In this document: positions 24,527 to 44,068 of the stretch, one piece after another
How the letters are laid out: every line of letters begins with the position of its first letter
Position numbering within the stretch: position 1 is the stretch's first letter
Translations under genes and position numbers: made by a program
Source of the DNA: Solea solea
Lineage: Eukaryota; Chordata; Actinopteri; Pleuronectiformes; Soleidae
Direction of reading: 5' to 3'
Length of the DNA: 64,000 bases
Assembly (NCBI RefSeq): GCF_958295425.1
Contig: NC_081137.1
Location: forward strand, 6,590,238-6,654,237
The notes under the pieces: model-generated
Databases searched by the model: none
What the model was told of the DNA's origin: nothing
Seen by the model: the letters and a program-made list of their open reading frames with translations, nothing else

Positions 24527-24788
24527 TTAGAGTAAAAAAAGAACATGAAATCAATTAGAATATAAGCTGAAACATTACAGATCTCACAGACAGACTTCAG
24601 TTCTCATTGGGCACGAACATATTTACAAAAATCTGGTCACATTTGTTCTTCATCAGTCAAAAGTTCAGAAACTCTTGCTTCATACCACTCCAGAGTTTAA
24701 CCCTTTAAAAAGTTCAGCCCAAACAATGATCATTGAATGTTCATCTGCACCAACATGATAAAAAAAATCTCCACTACATACACCAGTC

Positions 24789-29634
<4,846 letters not shown>

Positions 29635-29635
29635 G

Positions 29636-30960
29636 GCTGAAAAAAAAGTCCACACAGGTCTGTGAATATCACTTCTCTTGCTGAATTCTTGCACTGCAGC
29701 CCTAGTTTTTAGGAAACATTTTAGTTAAACTAAATTTGAATCGTTACTGTAAATGGTATTAAATTCAATGAATCTAAACAAAGTTGCAATCTCACCTAAT
29801 TGACATATTTTGATAGACCTAATATGTTTATGTATAGAGCTGCAAATGATGTGTTGCTCTTTGTTGTCACACCTGTACAAGGAAACCTTCCAGAGACAAA
29901 ATAACTTGACATTTTAAAGACAAAAAAGACAACTATTAAATATATAACCAACAATAGCAATTTGGTGGTTCACCTTCTATTTTTAAAGCTATGGTCTACT
30001 TCTATAGATATATTTTGACTGAAAGTAAAATGTAATATTGTCGATCATTATTATATTTAACAGCTTTAACATACGAGACAGATAAAAACATGTATCTAGA
30101 GCAAGCATTTTAATTAATTAATGTTCATGCATGAATGGACATAACTGAGAGAAGTAAAAAAACAACCCCACAATAATCATCTTCATGCAGCGGTAAAAAC
30201 ACGCCAGGGAAAGGCAGTTAAAAGGCAGTTATAATTATTATATTATTACTGCATTCAAATCAATAATATCTATTCACTCTCGTCCACAATCCTGCAATTG
30301 TGTGGCAATGTGAAAGCCAACACGATCATTTTAGCAATGGGTGGAGGCTGTGATTTCTATAAATGTATCAGTGAAAACACTTGGGAGCTTGCTTTAAAGT
30401 TTAACATCTGCACATCAAATGAATCAATGTATGCTACACTAATTATCGACATATTCAGTGTTGTAAAACGTGAACATTTGAGAGAAATAAGGATTTCTCT
30501 GCACACTTCGTGTGTGTAAACAAACAAGTTGAACAGTAAGCGGGTTAACCGTTCTGACAGAACTGAAGCCACAGAGTCAACATTAAAGGCACTAAGCATT
30601 AAAACGCATCAAGTTTGTTGCAAAAAGTATTTTAAAAGTAGATTTTAAACCTCACGACACCAGCATATTTCTTCAATATTAACTTAGAGTGATACAAATT
30701 TGCAGTGTGTTAGCTAGCATGCTAGTAACTTAGCTGCCGTTGACATTTTTACCTGTGCGAAGTTGTCCTCTCCTTTTTGAGTTCAAGCGGGAACTTACAC
30801 GAATAAAAACACTCAGTGATAAGATTTGCAAAAATAATTATTCCGTACGGCTGATGGTTCTCTACGTATATCCATTTCTTGGGCGATATAAGTAACTAAT
30901 TCATGCACAGCAGCTGGGACCGTACGTGAATTACCGCTTGTATTGCGTCGCCATTTTGAA
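29636..30960 (-). promoter_or_regulatory. taf6: taf6 5' UTR intron, 5' UTR exon and promoter
   Basis: A non-coding first exon probably ends at 30753 (CGCACAG/GTAAAA on minus), and the coding exon starts at the acceptor just before the ATG (exon from 29636). Around 30949-30958 is CGCCATTTTG, a YY1-type site (AAAATGGCG on minus) of the kind found at start sites of housekeeping genes. At 30979-30988 is TATCGCGAGA, one or two bases away from the TCTCGCGAGA promoter element. No TATA box. The 30.9-31.0 kb region is therefore the likely taf6 core promoter. Confidence 0.6.
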
Positions 30961-31039
30961 TCGCGTTCCGGTTGAAATATCGCGAGATAACAATTCAGTT
31001 CTCTCCGTCGCTCGAGGAACCATCTTCGAGTACAACAGG

Positions 31040-31568
31040 TTTCGCTTTTTCTGGGAATTATTTTACAATCATAACTTCACGCCAAACGCAAAGCTATGGA
31101 AATCAGATATATACTAAACAAAAGAAAATCTATATTTCACAGGACGTGGATGGATAAGAATATGTGTAGTGTAATTGACTTATTAGATACAAAGGGGGAT
31201 GTATATTGTCTGCTTTTGAGTGTGACCTCAAAGAATTTGAATCTGTTACTGGTGCCATACCAAACACATTCCTTTTGTTGCCAAAAAATAAAAAAACATC
31301 TTTGTTGGCCTACTCTCAATCCCCACCTCATCTACCCACACTTTCTATAAATGGAATTCATTTCCACTCTAACAAATGATTTATACCCTACTCAATCTTA
31401 TAGGAATAACATTATGAACCATTTGAACTCCCAAATTCCATAAATACCCAGTTCCACCCAAAACAAAAGAAATCCTCTTCAAAATAGTGAATAATACATA
31501 CCCTTCCAGCTACTTTTAAAATTTGACTTTGATGTAAATTAATGTATTTTTCTGGAAACACTGTATGA
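31040..31568 (+). mobile_element. LINE (L1/Tx1-like) ORF2 middle part, split by inversion
   Basis: Plus-strand translations, with frame slips, read 'AKLWKSDI', 'RTWMDKNMCSVIDLLDTKGD', 'NLNLLLVPYQTH' and then 'KEILFKIVNNTYPSS' and 'CIF.ETL'. This is the order seen after the reverse transcriptase of L1/Tx1 elements (W..KGI..I.DL, then I..K.YP, then C..C...E...HLF). It stops at the cysteine box; the next residues expected (HLF.FYC) are found at 22.918 kb on the minus strand. 5'-truncated, dead copy. Confidence 0.65.
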
Positions 31569-31649
31569 AATGGTTACATATAAAATACAGGGTTGCTACA
31601 ACTATATATGACAATGCTTTTACTCTGGGTGTAAACGTGTTTCTCAATC

Positions 31650-31676
31650 TTCTCTGCTTCACAGTGAAGCAGAGAA
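31650..31676. repeat. Near-perfect 27-base palindrome
   Basis: Arms of 13 bases (TTCTCTGCTTCAC / GTGAAGCAGAGAA) around one central A, about 85 bases to the right of the inferred inversion breakpoint. Confidence 0.9.
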
Positions 31677-31738
31677 CATTTTTTTATGTCCTTTGCTATA
31701 ATTTATATGTATATATTTTCGTCCCCCCCCCCCCTCAG

Positions 31739-34159
<2,421 letters not shown>

Positions 34160-34610
34160 TCTTTTTTCTTGAATGGGTTTCGGTGGCATACTGCCGGTCA
34201 CTGGGGTCATGGAGCTGATTCACTGCCAAAACCAAGAATATAATGTTTAACAAAATGTCCAGTTATTCACAAAGTGACCTGGTGGACTTTGCAAATATAA
34301 ACTACCATTCATAAACAAATGCATTTTTGTTTTTCAAAGATAAAGCTTACGTGTGAGACAAACAACATTTCAAAAAACATTTCCTGCAAGTGCTTGAAAC
34401 TATTATTAACTATATATGAAAGAAATGAGTGCTTTAGTTTGTGAATGGTGTTTTATATTTGCAAAGAGCAACGTTCTCTGTTTGTGAATTATTGGTTATT
34501 TGTAAAACATGGTCTGTTAGTAATTTAGCTCCACTGGGTGATCAATGTTAAGTGTCCATTTTCATCCATTAATATATCATGATATACTGTATAGACCTAT
34601 ATAAATTTCA

Positions 34611-34616
34611 AATAAA
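34611..34616 (+). terminator. sat2: sat2 polyadenylation signal candidate
   Basis: AATAAA about 450 bases after the sat2 stop codon, followed by an A run. Confidence 0.5.
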
Positions 34617-35801
34617 AAAAGCTTTAGATTACTTTCTAATTGGACTATATATTATCATACAAATCTTAGTGAAATAAACAAGGGATTCTCTGGAACCTTT
34701 GTTCTCAATCAAAAAATCCACTTGATCCAGCAGGGTTTTCATTGTATGGTTGTTTTTGGTCCTTCCTATGTAGGAAATGTCACAAATAAATTCACTAGTG
34801 ATTTGTTGTAATTAAAAACGTCCTTAACATCCAAAACCAATCATACTTACGCAGTATGTTTTTAATTTGATTAGAAATACTCTAATTTAATACATTTTCA
34901 AAAATGGAACACAAGATGTGACATTATTTGCCAGCATGTTTTGCCTCTTGTATGGCTGTGTTCGTAAATGTTTAAAAGGAAAACGTTGACTTTGACAAGC
35001 TTCTCACATGCAGTTAAATCCCAGATGTGTTACCATTTCTTTCCAGCAGGTGGCACATTGAACTTTTTTTTATGATACACATTTTGATTCAGCATGATCT
35101 AGACTGTGATTCGTCTGTGATGAGCAATATACGGTAGTGTAGACAAGGGAAAGCTGGATTTACTTAAATGTTAATTAAAAATTAGTTAAATTAATTAATA
35201 TCAACGTTTAGAATGTGTGAGAGAGGGAATACTGGGAAATGTAAATGGTCTTAAACTTCACGTTAAATTCCCTGATGGTAAATTAAGTTAAAGGAAAGGA
35301 TGACATGCAACAACCTTTGTAACCCAAAACTCCTTTATTTAAACATCTCTAGTCATCCCTTTCTAATCTGTAGTGCAAACTGTTTGTGAAAATGACATTT
35401 ATTTGTGTAAAAAAAAAAAGACTCACAAAGTCAGCCATATGAAAACCCCAGTGACATTACATTTGAATTACAAGCGAGTATTTTTCTTGGGCAGAAATTT
35501 CAAGCAGGGTACATGGATTAAACAAACAGTTACAACACTCTTGAAACTTGAACACAGTTAATAGTTATCACATAGATGAGTATGAAAGGAGAGCTCACTG
35601 TACATGTGTATGGAATAATGGAGCAATTTCCACACTTTATATAACATAAAAACAAATAACATATAAAGTAGAAAGGATATTTAGATCTGAGGAATCCAAT
35701 CAGTCCCAATATCCAGTCAAGATTATTGCAGTGTGTTAAATTATAAAATCTTCATCCAGTCAGAAGAGTTGATGCTTTTAATAGCCGCCTGGTGTAATGC
35801 C
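34617..35801. other. Intergenic DNA between sat2 and claudin gene
   Basis: AT-rich. The right part should contain the claudin 3' UTR; a minus-strand AATAAA lies at about 35334. No exon recognised. Confidence 0.4.
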
Positions 35802-35988
35802 TAGTTACTGAATTAATCTCTCACTATTTTGACAATTGATTTGTTTTTTTTTTAATAATTAAAACACGGTTTTTAAATGTATATGTTTCCATCAAAACGG
35901 AAAAAGTTCAGTTTATGGACAAAACTAAATCAAGAAAAATAAATGACAGATTAAGTGATCATGAAAATAAGTGTTAATTGCAGCTCTA
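35802..35988. mobile_element. MITE-like element, family A (copy 4), abutting claudin stop codon
   Basis: Read on the minus strand it begins TAGAGCTGCAATTAAC, the same terminus as copy 6 (TAGAGCTGCAACTAAC). The first three bases TAG are the stop codon of the claudin. The other end near 35802 is degraded. Confidence 0.6.
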
Positions 35989-38784
35989 GACATAAGCATT
36001 CCTTCCATAGTTGCTTGGCGCAGTGTGAGATGTTGCCACAGTTGACAGCATGTATCCTCTGGAGCCTGGTTGGTATGGATATTGTCTACAACAAAAAAAC
36101 AACATGTTTTTGTTTAGAATATACACCGATACTCAAGAGTGGATTAACACCGGTACTCACATTTTTTCCTCAGATGATTCCATTTTACAAGCACACAGCA
36201 GACACGAACCTCCGCAAATGGCAAGTGTGGCTGAGGACCAGCCGATGTACAGGCCCTCTCCAATCTCATACCTGTGACATTCACACAGTGTTGTCATTTA
36301 GATTCTCCTTTTTAAAAACAAACAAACTAATACCAAAAGCATCAGCTGGTGCTCTGTTTGTTCTACGTCATTTAAAATCAATATGACATTGGAGCAGATT
36401 GTGTTGACTCACTTCGTCCCTGGATAAAACTGGTCAAAGAACTGTTGCGTGATATTGGCTGCATACCAGGACACAGCAATCATGGTGCAAAGCCCTACAA
36501 AACACAAAAGAAAGTGTTTACTTAGGATTTGTGGCACACAGTGTCAGTTCAAAAGCTAATATTCTTTAAGTAAACTGAAGCATGTAGGGCTATTGATAAG
36601 GCCAAAACAATTTAAGTGTTTAAGAGTTGACTGTGATGAATGAAGACAGGGTTCATTTTAGGCCCCTCCTATAATGACTGCATGAATCAACCTGTTTGTT
36701 TAAACTAACAAATAAAAGAAACATACAGCAATTAAATGTAAACTGCCTCAGATTAAATTACAATAAAGAGTCAAGATAATGTTAATAATTATTATAGATG
36801 TATTGTGTTAGGGTGTAACATATTGTGGATCCAGAGAGAAAAGATAGAATAGAAAGCTTCAGCTGTAATTGTATTAGGGCTGCATTTAACGATTATAATT
36901 TTTTTTTGGTCCATAAAATTCTTCAGTTTTAATGATTTCTTTGTCAAAAGGAGCAAAGAATCCAGGAAATGTTCATATTTATGAAGCTGAAAAATCCAAA
37001 CCGTATAACCAATTATCATAATAGTCAATTTAGTAATTGATTATTAATTTAATAATCCTTGCAGCCCTAAATGGTTTAGAATACAATGACATAATGGTGT
37101 ACAAACCCAATTAGTGCATATGGAAAAGAAAAAAAATGCTATAAAATGATTGAAAACATTTGAAAAACAAAACAAAGGAATAGAAAAAAAGACCATTAAA
37201 CCCTGTCGTCTACAAAGATCTTGATGAGAGCAGTCAAATACAGCAGATTTTCACACTTGTATTTATGTTGCTGAGACAGAGATGTCTTTATTTTACATAG
37301 TGTGACCTTTTCTTTCAATCCACAGACCTTTGGAGGTGCACTATTGTCTATCAGCAGGTTTGTTAGAGTAAGGATAACCTTTTTGAACCGGTGGTCCATT
37401 TTCTGATAGCTTGTCAACTGCAAACAGTTTGAATATCCAACATGTTTACCTCCCCAGGTGTTCTCTGCAAAGGTGTGGTTTAACGCAACGTGACATAATA
37501 CTTTTGAACTGCACAGCTCGGCTTTGGCAACGGGACAAGTTTTCAAACTTAAACTTAGTTTTGGCCACATTTCCATCTGTACATTCTGTACCTTGCAGTA
37601 AGAAGAACACTCCTCCGATTGCAGCGATCCTCCCCTTCAGGACGTAGTTCTCTCCTCCTATTTTCGAGCACTGCATCCCTACGAGTGTTGCCAAGAGCCC
37701 AAATGTCCCGAACACAATGGCTGAGATCATCAGAGCTCGGGCGGCCTGAATGAAGCCTGTGAGCAAACATAGAAAACAAACACGACAATGTACCATGATT
37801 CAAGTCACGTACACACGTATAACACTTAGAAAACAACACCTGACGAAGACGGCAATGTAAGTCAGTTTCAGTGAAATGGAGTGTCGATTGCCTTAAGCGG
37901 AGAAGAAGCAGTTTGAATCCTGACTAACGTTTGAGCTCTTTCAGCTTCCCCTCTTAAAAACACAAAATGATGTTTGTTGGAACTTTAAAAAAGTTCTTCC
38001 TGTTTGTAGATGAGGACAAAGCATTTGAGTGCTAACTAAAGAGATTGTGGATTGTGTACAGTGACAATAAAGTGTTTCATGCACAACAAAGCCATTAGAG
38101 AAAATCTTAAACCTAAATCCTGACACTTGAACAAGTAGCTCCTTTGACGGTAGTCAACAGACCCTGAACCAAGTTTTATCAACATTAGTTCTTCAAAGAC
38201 AAATTAGACATTTACTATTTTACGAGTCTGTATTTGTCGGCTTTCACTGAGGCTGTGCCTAATTACCCTCTTTTATCTGGTCATGTCCTATGGTATATTA
38301 CTATACAGATCATAACAAGTACAGTAAAGGCTCCTGAGGGCAAATCTAGGGTAAGGTTTAAACTGAGTCGATGTGGAAAAGACGATAGAACAGCACTTGA
38401 TCAGTGTGCTCCTCCGAAATACATGAGGCTAGTAAGAAGTGCCTATTTGTACGGCAAAAAAACAAAACAAATCCCATGACAATGCCACTGCCTTAAGAAA
38501 GAGTTTTTCCTTGACCTTTGTGAGGTCTGAAAATCTCTCAGCGATTCTTCATATGTTGGCCACATACCATCAAGTGCCAGCAGAGATGGAAAATCCCGGC
38601 AGTTGTGAACTCCCGTAGAGTCCGTTGCACAGGACATCCAAAGGTTTTCATAGATGGTGGACGTTGTGATAACATTACCGTCCACTGAAGAAACCCTCCA
38701 GTATCGATTAGGAAGGGCAATCCCAACCATTATCCAGGCCAGAAAGCACAGGAAGAAGGCAAAAGCTTCCACTATCGGATTCAT
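35986..38784 (-). CDS. cldn15l: Claudin-15-like tight junction protein (5 exons)
   Basis: Exons on the minus strand: 38784-38568, 37756-37592, 36494-36413, 36271-36161 and 36085-35986; phases agree, 224 residues (human claudin-15 has 228). A four-helix membrane protein that builds paracellular channels in tight junctions. Seen: N-terminal helix, first extracellular loop with the claudin signature W29, NLW (47-49), C52 and C62, and D55, the residue that sets cation selectivity in claudin-15; second helix from '[16 protein letters not shown]'; third helix and second loop 'ISWYAANIT'-like block ('[20 protein letters not shown]'); fourth helix '[18 protein letters not shown]'; and the claudin-15 type C-terminal end YGRNAYV with the PDZ-binding YV. 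Exact paralogue (15a, 15b, 15la, 15lb) not decidable here. A second possible first exon lies 2.1 kb upstream. Confidence 0.9.
36872..37071. mobile_element. MITE-like element, family A (copy 5)
   Basis: From TTAGGGCTGCATTTAACG to 'ccttgcagccctaa' in claudin intron 2, with internal 'ggtccataaaattcttcag' and 'ggagcaaagaa'. Confidence 0.75.
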
Positions 38785-39099
38785 ATTTCCTTACTTCTTC
38801 TGTCCAAACCACGCCGACTTATCCAGAAAAAGAAAAATGTTATATAAATGTTAACTCTCCGAGCTATCTACCTGCACAAACGTGTGGTTTTGTTGGCCCC
38901 ACAGCTTCAGTGTGCCAGACCAGTTTCCTTGTAACCCCAGTGCTAAGATAGTATAGAAAACAACTAATCAATGATTAATGTCCAAAAGCCCACTTATGAT
39001 TTTCCCCTATTATTCTCAACTCTTTTGAAACATTTTCAAAGGCTCCAAATGTTTGCCTAACCTGAGGGACAACAGTGAGAGGTGAAGTCCAACCTTCAA

Positions 39100-39330
39100 A
39101 CCTACTTACGAATGTTCATCGACCTCAAGCCATTTGTCATCTTTGTCATTTACCTTTGAACACGATGTCAATGATATCAGAGCGTAATTGATGGGCTCCA
39201 AGTCACGTTCTGGCTCCTTCACCCTGAATCTGAGGGTGATAGTGCATCTATACGTACTGACCCACAGATGACCGGTCTGCTTATCTGACATATGAGCCCC
39301 AACACCTTTTTCTTTCATTTGTTAACAAAT
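39100..39330 (-). other. Open reading frame of unknown meaning between the two claudin first exons
   Basis: A 70-codon frame on the minus strand (39318-39106) in GC-richer DNA, followed by a usable donor (CAAAG/GTAAAT). It does not resemble a claudin exon or any family I know. It may be a regulatory or unique non-coding stretch. Confidence 0.2.
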
Positions 39331-39452
39331 ATAGAGTTGGTCATTCTCGCACTTTTGTTGCCATGGAGATAAAGCACCACTTTGGCCTTTTGGTCACACA
39401 GACAAAAAGAAACATTTGCCTTAAAACTTAACTCTAGTCCATGTGGTTTTAA

Positions 39453-40047
39453 CTAGGGATGGGACCACTTTTGTGTCAGATACAGATACTGATATCACAA
39501 ACTTGAGTATGTACCGATACCGATATTAGTCCGACACAGTCATCGATACAGATTCAGATACCGATTTTTTATTTACATTTTTACAGTCTGTGCATAGTGA
39601 AGCATGTGATATATAGGATTTTTGTATTGTATCTCGAGCTGAAACAATTAATTGATTAATCGATTACTAAATTAATCGACAACTATTTTGATAATCGATA
39701 ATCGGTTCAAAGTTTTTTTCATGATTAAAACAAGATTTCTGATTGTTTAAGCTTCTTAAATGTGAATATTTTCTTCATTTCTTTGCTCTGGATAACAAAG
39801 AAATCATTAAAAGTGAATCATTTTGGTTTGTGGGCAAAACGAGAACATCATAATTCTTGTTTTCTGATATTTTATGGACCAAATGATTAATCGATTAATT
39901 GAGAAAATAATCAACAGATTAATCGATTATGAAAATAATCGTTAGTTGCAGCTCTAATTGTATCGGATTTTACATTTTTGTCTGTCTGATATCCGATCCA
40001 GAGATTTTGACTAGTATCGGATCTATACTGAGTCCCAGAATTGGTTT
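39453..40047. mobile_element. MITE-like element with nested family A copy (copy 6)
   Basis: The outer element starts 'agggatgggaccac' and has 'taccgatac' repeats; its right part resumes with 'gtatcggatctatactgagtccca'. Inside it, 39632-39957, sits a family A copy (ending TTAGTTGCAGCTCTA). The nesting shows that family A inserted later. Confidence 0.6.
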
Positions 40048-40860
40048 TAACCTCTAACGTAACATGTAGAGGTATATATATATATATATATCAGTTTAAT
40101 GCTCAAACTCTTTTTCACCATTAGTAGTGGACAACAGGAAATTGCAAATTTGATGCAAATGAGTGGATATTTGATTAGACAAGGCACCTTATAGGCATAT
40201 TTAAATGTAAATTCAGGAAAGTCTTCTTAAATGATCAACTATAAAAATGCAGCGTTTCGCCTCAATCACTTGGGTTAAACATTTAACATTCAATAAGCTT
40301 AAATGGACATCCAACATGTATTGAATAAAGTTCAATGACACAAAGGGAAAGGAAACACCTCATGAAATCAAGCGATTATCTCATTGCCCTGTAATTATAC
40401 TGGTTTATGGGGTTCTTTATTGTGACCATAGTCTTAGTCTGCGTCTTACAAATTATTCTTCCACAGAATGAACAAAACTAAATGTTACACATTTTAAAGA
40501 GCTGTTGTACAGTTTTGAACATAAAAATTACTTGGAGATTAGAGCACCAGCCTTGGAAATTATATGCGGATACATTTCATATTTATCTTTAATTTAATGA
40601 ATTATTTTTTATTTAGTAAAGAAAGGATTATCTGCCGGGGCTATGCAATAATTTAGTGTGCCGCATTCAGTGAAAGAACATAAAGCTGTCTCACTAGTGT
40701 GACATTACAGATTATAAAATGCAAACTCAGCTATAACATACAGCTGAATCATCAGATAAAAAAACTGGAAAACCTACTCAAAAAGATCTTGTAATGCCTG
40801 ACTATGACATCACCATTAATAGGCCATTAGATAATTAAGACTCCATTTATTTCCACTTAC

Positions 40861-41077
40861 CTGGAAGAGCTAAAAGTGATTGAAAGTCCCAGCAATTATA
40901 GATCCCCGTTGAATCACTGGCACAAGACATCCACAGGTTTTCATAGAGTGTGGAGGTTGTGATTACGCTGCCATCCGTGGTGGATTCTTTCCAGTACTGA
41001 TCTTCCAGTGCTACAAAAACCAGAACCCAGCTTGCAAAACCAAGAAAAAGTGCTGTAACCTCAATGACCCACTTCAT
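40861..41077 (-). CDS. cldn15l: Alternative (or orphan) claudin-15-like first exon
   Basis: ATG at 41077 opens a 217-base exon with a consensus donor (CTTCCAG/GTAAGT). It encodes 72 residues plus one base: helix 1 and the first extracellular loop with W29, NLW 47-49, C52, C62 and D55. It has the same length and the same end phase as the first exon at 38784-38568, so splicing to exon 2 at 37756 is in frame and gives ...LALP plus GFIQAARA. No other exons 2-5 are present between 38785 and 40860. Either this is an alternative first exon with its own promoter, or a lone duplicated exon. Its loop is more acidic (E25, D26, E31) than the other copy (R27, R30, R63). Confidence 0.8.
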
Positions 41078-42680
41078 CTTGAGAATAGTCTTCTATAACT
41101 ATCAATACTAAATAGGTATTGCCTCTGTGCCCTGTTTGCAGCCTCTGTGGCTGATATACATTTTGGGGAGTGTGAGGACTGACTCAGGATTTTTTTTTTC
41201 CTCATGCATGCAAACCTGGACTAATTTGAGCATTGATTTGTCGGCTGTAGCTACATTACTAGTCTGCTATTCCCGCCCAAAATTGATGGCATTTCATGTG
41301 TCAGGCATGTTACCATAGAAATGTGAGCATACAAGGAGGTTTTCTTTTTTTTTTTCCTCTCTTTTGATTGTCAGTGGAGATAATCTGTTGTAAAACAGTT
41401 ATCACAGATTCAGATTCAGGGCTGAAGTCACTGCTGGCTCCGCTGGCTCTGACACACTATTGAAGCTACTGCAGGAGACAATTAATGTGTTTTTTCTATT
41501 TTTTGTAGCAGTGTTTTAGGATGCTTCACTGGATCACTGTGATTGCAAAATGTATTGTCACTACATGCAGGACAAAATAGTTTGCTAAATTGGTGAATGA
41601 GTGAAAGTGACGCTCGGTGTGCATCTTCTTGGGGATTTCTTATCTTGTCCTCTTTGTCAGCATATTCTTTTTTAACGAGTTGGTAGCTTGTGATTTCAGG
41701 GAGGTGACTTCAGGTTCGACAAGCAAACACTTATCGGGCAATGCTGAATAGAGGGCAGAGCAATCACTGAAAGCTGGGTGAAAAAAAGGGGTTGGTGGGT
41801 GATTTATTGAAGGCAGAAAGTGTTTATTTTAGCGCTGGTTAAGCATTAACGAGTCTGCGACAGGACAAAAGATGCATTGAAATTCTTGATCTCTGCAAAT
41901 ATGTTTTTTTTAATGTGTTGGAGCAAATCCATTTAACACTGTTCATTCTATTGAAATAATTGTGTTGACTTATTACAGTGCTTTCAACAAAAAGAAACTG
42001 GCCAAAGGCACGCTTATACTTAAATGATTTGTCTTTATGGATAAAGTAACATGTAGATGTGTGCAAAGTGTGCAAGATTTAAGAGGGAATGTATGTTGTT
42101 TATTGTTTCCAGCACAGCTTTTATGTTCAGTGTTTACATTTTTTGCACTGCGTGAACATTCCCAATGGGACTTAATTTTTAAAAAACGTTAAAAAAAATG
42201 TTTAAGTTAAGCAGTTTTTCATTTAAGGAGAAATTTCAAAAGCATAATTTACAGTCTTTATCTTATCAAATGTGAATTTGCTTGTAATCAGACATACAGT
42301 TCAAAGTACTGTCATATACTTACAATATTGACCAGACACTCAGACTTTAACTCAGTCTTTTGTCTGTTAATATTTTATTTCCCTGCCCTTTTTTTCAATT
42401 GCGTCCCCGTTGACCTCCCTGCTTAAAGGTAGAGTTCACTTAAATTGGTTAAGTGCATATTTAAGAAAAAAAAACAAAAAACATTAGTAATTGGACCTTC
42501 TCCCATTCGGGCTAGGAAGTGTTAGAGCAGTAAATGTTAACGTGATTTGATCGGCTGATGCTCAAGCTGATGCTCGGAATGTTCAGCATTTCTGAACTTA
42601 TGCCACATGCAAAGCAAAGCAAAGCAAAGCAAAGCAACGGACCAACAATGCCATTTGGTTACCAGTTTTCCCCTTATTTT

Positions 42681-42925
42681 ATATGCCCTAAAATAAAAAC
42701 AAATAAAGTCGTAATATTATGAGATGGTTCACAAAATGCTTCGCGTTTCTCATCTTGTTGCAGGTTGCAGCTGATCATCGTTCCTGGATTAATAATTATT
42801 TCATTCTTGCAATGTTACGACTTTTTTAAGTCGAGTTTATTCTTGTAATATTACGAGTTTATTCTTGTAATATTTTGAGTTTATTCGCGACAGATTCAAT
42901 TTTTCTTTCTTATAGTTTGGCCCTA
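42681..42925. mobile_element. MITE-like repeat ('cttgtaatattacgag' type)
   Basis: 'gccctaaaataaaaacaaat' and 'gtcgtaatattatgag' at the left are mirrored by 'gagtttattcttgtaatatt' repeats and '...tttggccctaa' at the right. An AT-rich inverted-repeat element with an inner triplication of 'gagtttattcttgtaatatt'. Confidence 0.45.
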
Positions 42926-43436
42926 ATACTCCAATTATTACAAAACTGCAAAACCAAAAGCACTACTTCATTACTCTCCTTGAAATATACTTATACAGTT
43001 TTGCAAATCGCTGAACCCCAAACTTTATCAGTTGCTCACCTACAAATACTGACATTCAAAATGCAACACCCTGTTACCAATCGGTCCCAGTCATGCATGC
43101 AGCACCTGTGCAAACTCAAGAGGAAGAACAAACACGTGCCTATCACTTCAGCAATGAGAATCAAAAAAGCCTTAACCTTTGTTAACTAAACATTTCTTTT
43201 CTTAACTTTTCATATCCATGCACTGACTGCACCAGTGTTTCTCATAGTGGTTACATAGGGGGAAGTTTTGCTACATATTACACTTTAAAATGTTTAATGA
43301 AATACTGTATATATGTTTTTACATTTACCTCTAATTCTGAACATTTTTGGACATTAAACACAAGTTATTACATTTTCAAGTGTTAAAATTGCAGTTATTT
43401 ATTATCTTGAATAATTGTGAATTTTGGCCACGTGCT

Positions 43437-43640
43437 TAAAGGAATACGTCACCAATTTGCATTAAGCTTTGTATTACTAGAACAGAGGTAGTATTTTTGA
43501 AAAATTGTGCTTCCCAGTGACATTCAACTCAGGAATGATGAGGGAAACTGAGGTTGAGAAGCACAAGTCTTCAAAAAATACTACCCCTATTCTAGTAATA
43601 CAAAGCTAAAGCAAATCTGTGAAGTATTTCTCCTAACATT
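43437..43640. mobile_element. Long-hairpin MITE
   Basis: The left arm 'gctttgtattactagaacag...ggtagtatttttgaaaa...gtgcttc' is the reverse complement of the right arm 'gaagcacaagtcttcaaaaaatactacccctattctagtaatacaaagc', allowing a few mismatches. Almost the whole element folds into a hairpin. Confidence 0.8.
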
Positions 43641-43844
43641 CATTTAACTCTAGAACGACACCGAATACAAGAGCAAAAACAAGAGTTAAAGTTATGACGT
43701 AATTTTTTCCCCCCAAAGTTGTGTATTGGTTGTATAGATATGAACACACACACACACACATAGTTTTGAGGTTGTTTTTTTACCAATCTGGGAGCCCAAA
43801 AATTTATTTTAGAGCTCTCAATGTGCTAAAAAAAATTATACTAG

Positions 43845-44068
43845 GGTTTAGGGGTTAATCTGTGGATTATTTTCTCGATTAATCGAGTAATCGGTTGGTC
43901 CATGATATGTCAGAAAATATTTCTCAAACCTGGAATGGACGATGACCTCAAATATCTTGTTTTGTCCATAAAACAAAAAATGATTCAGTTTTAATGATTT
44001 CTTTGTCGTATGCAGCAAAGAAACCAGAAAATATTCACATTTAAGAAGCTGAAAAATCATAAAACTTG
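43845..44068. mobile_element. MITE-like element, family A (copy 7, partial)
   Basis: 'ctcgattaatcgagtaatcg', 'ggtccatgatatgtcag' and 'ttcacatttaagaagctg' match the family interior; the right terminus is lost at the join with a LINE tail. Confidence 0.65.

Noticed and set aside
39106..39318. 70-codon frame as a possible claudin exon
   Set aside because: No claudin transmembrane or loop motifs and the wrong place in the exon order; kept only as an unknown ORF.
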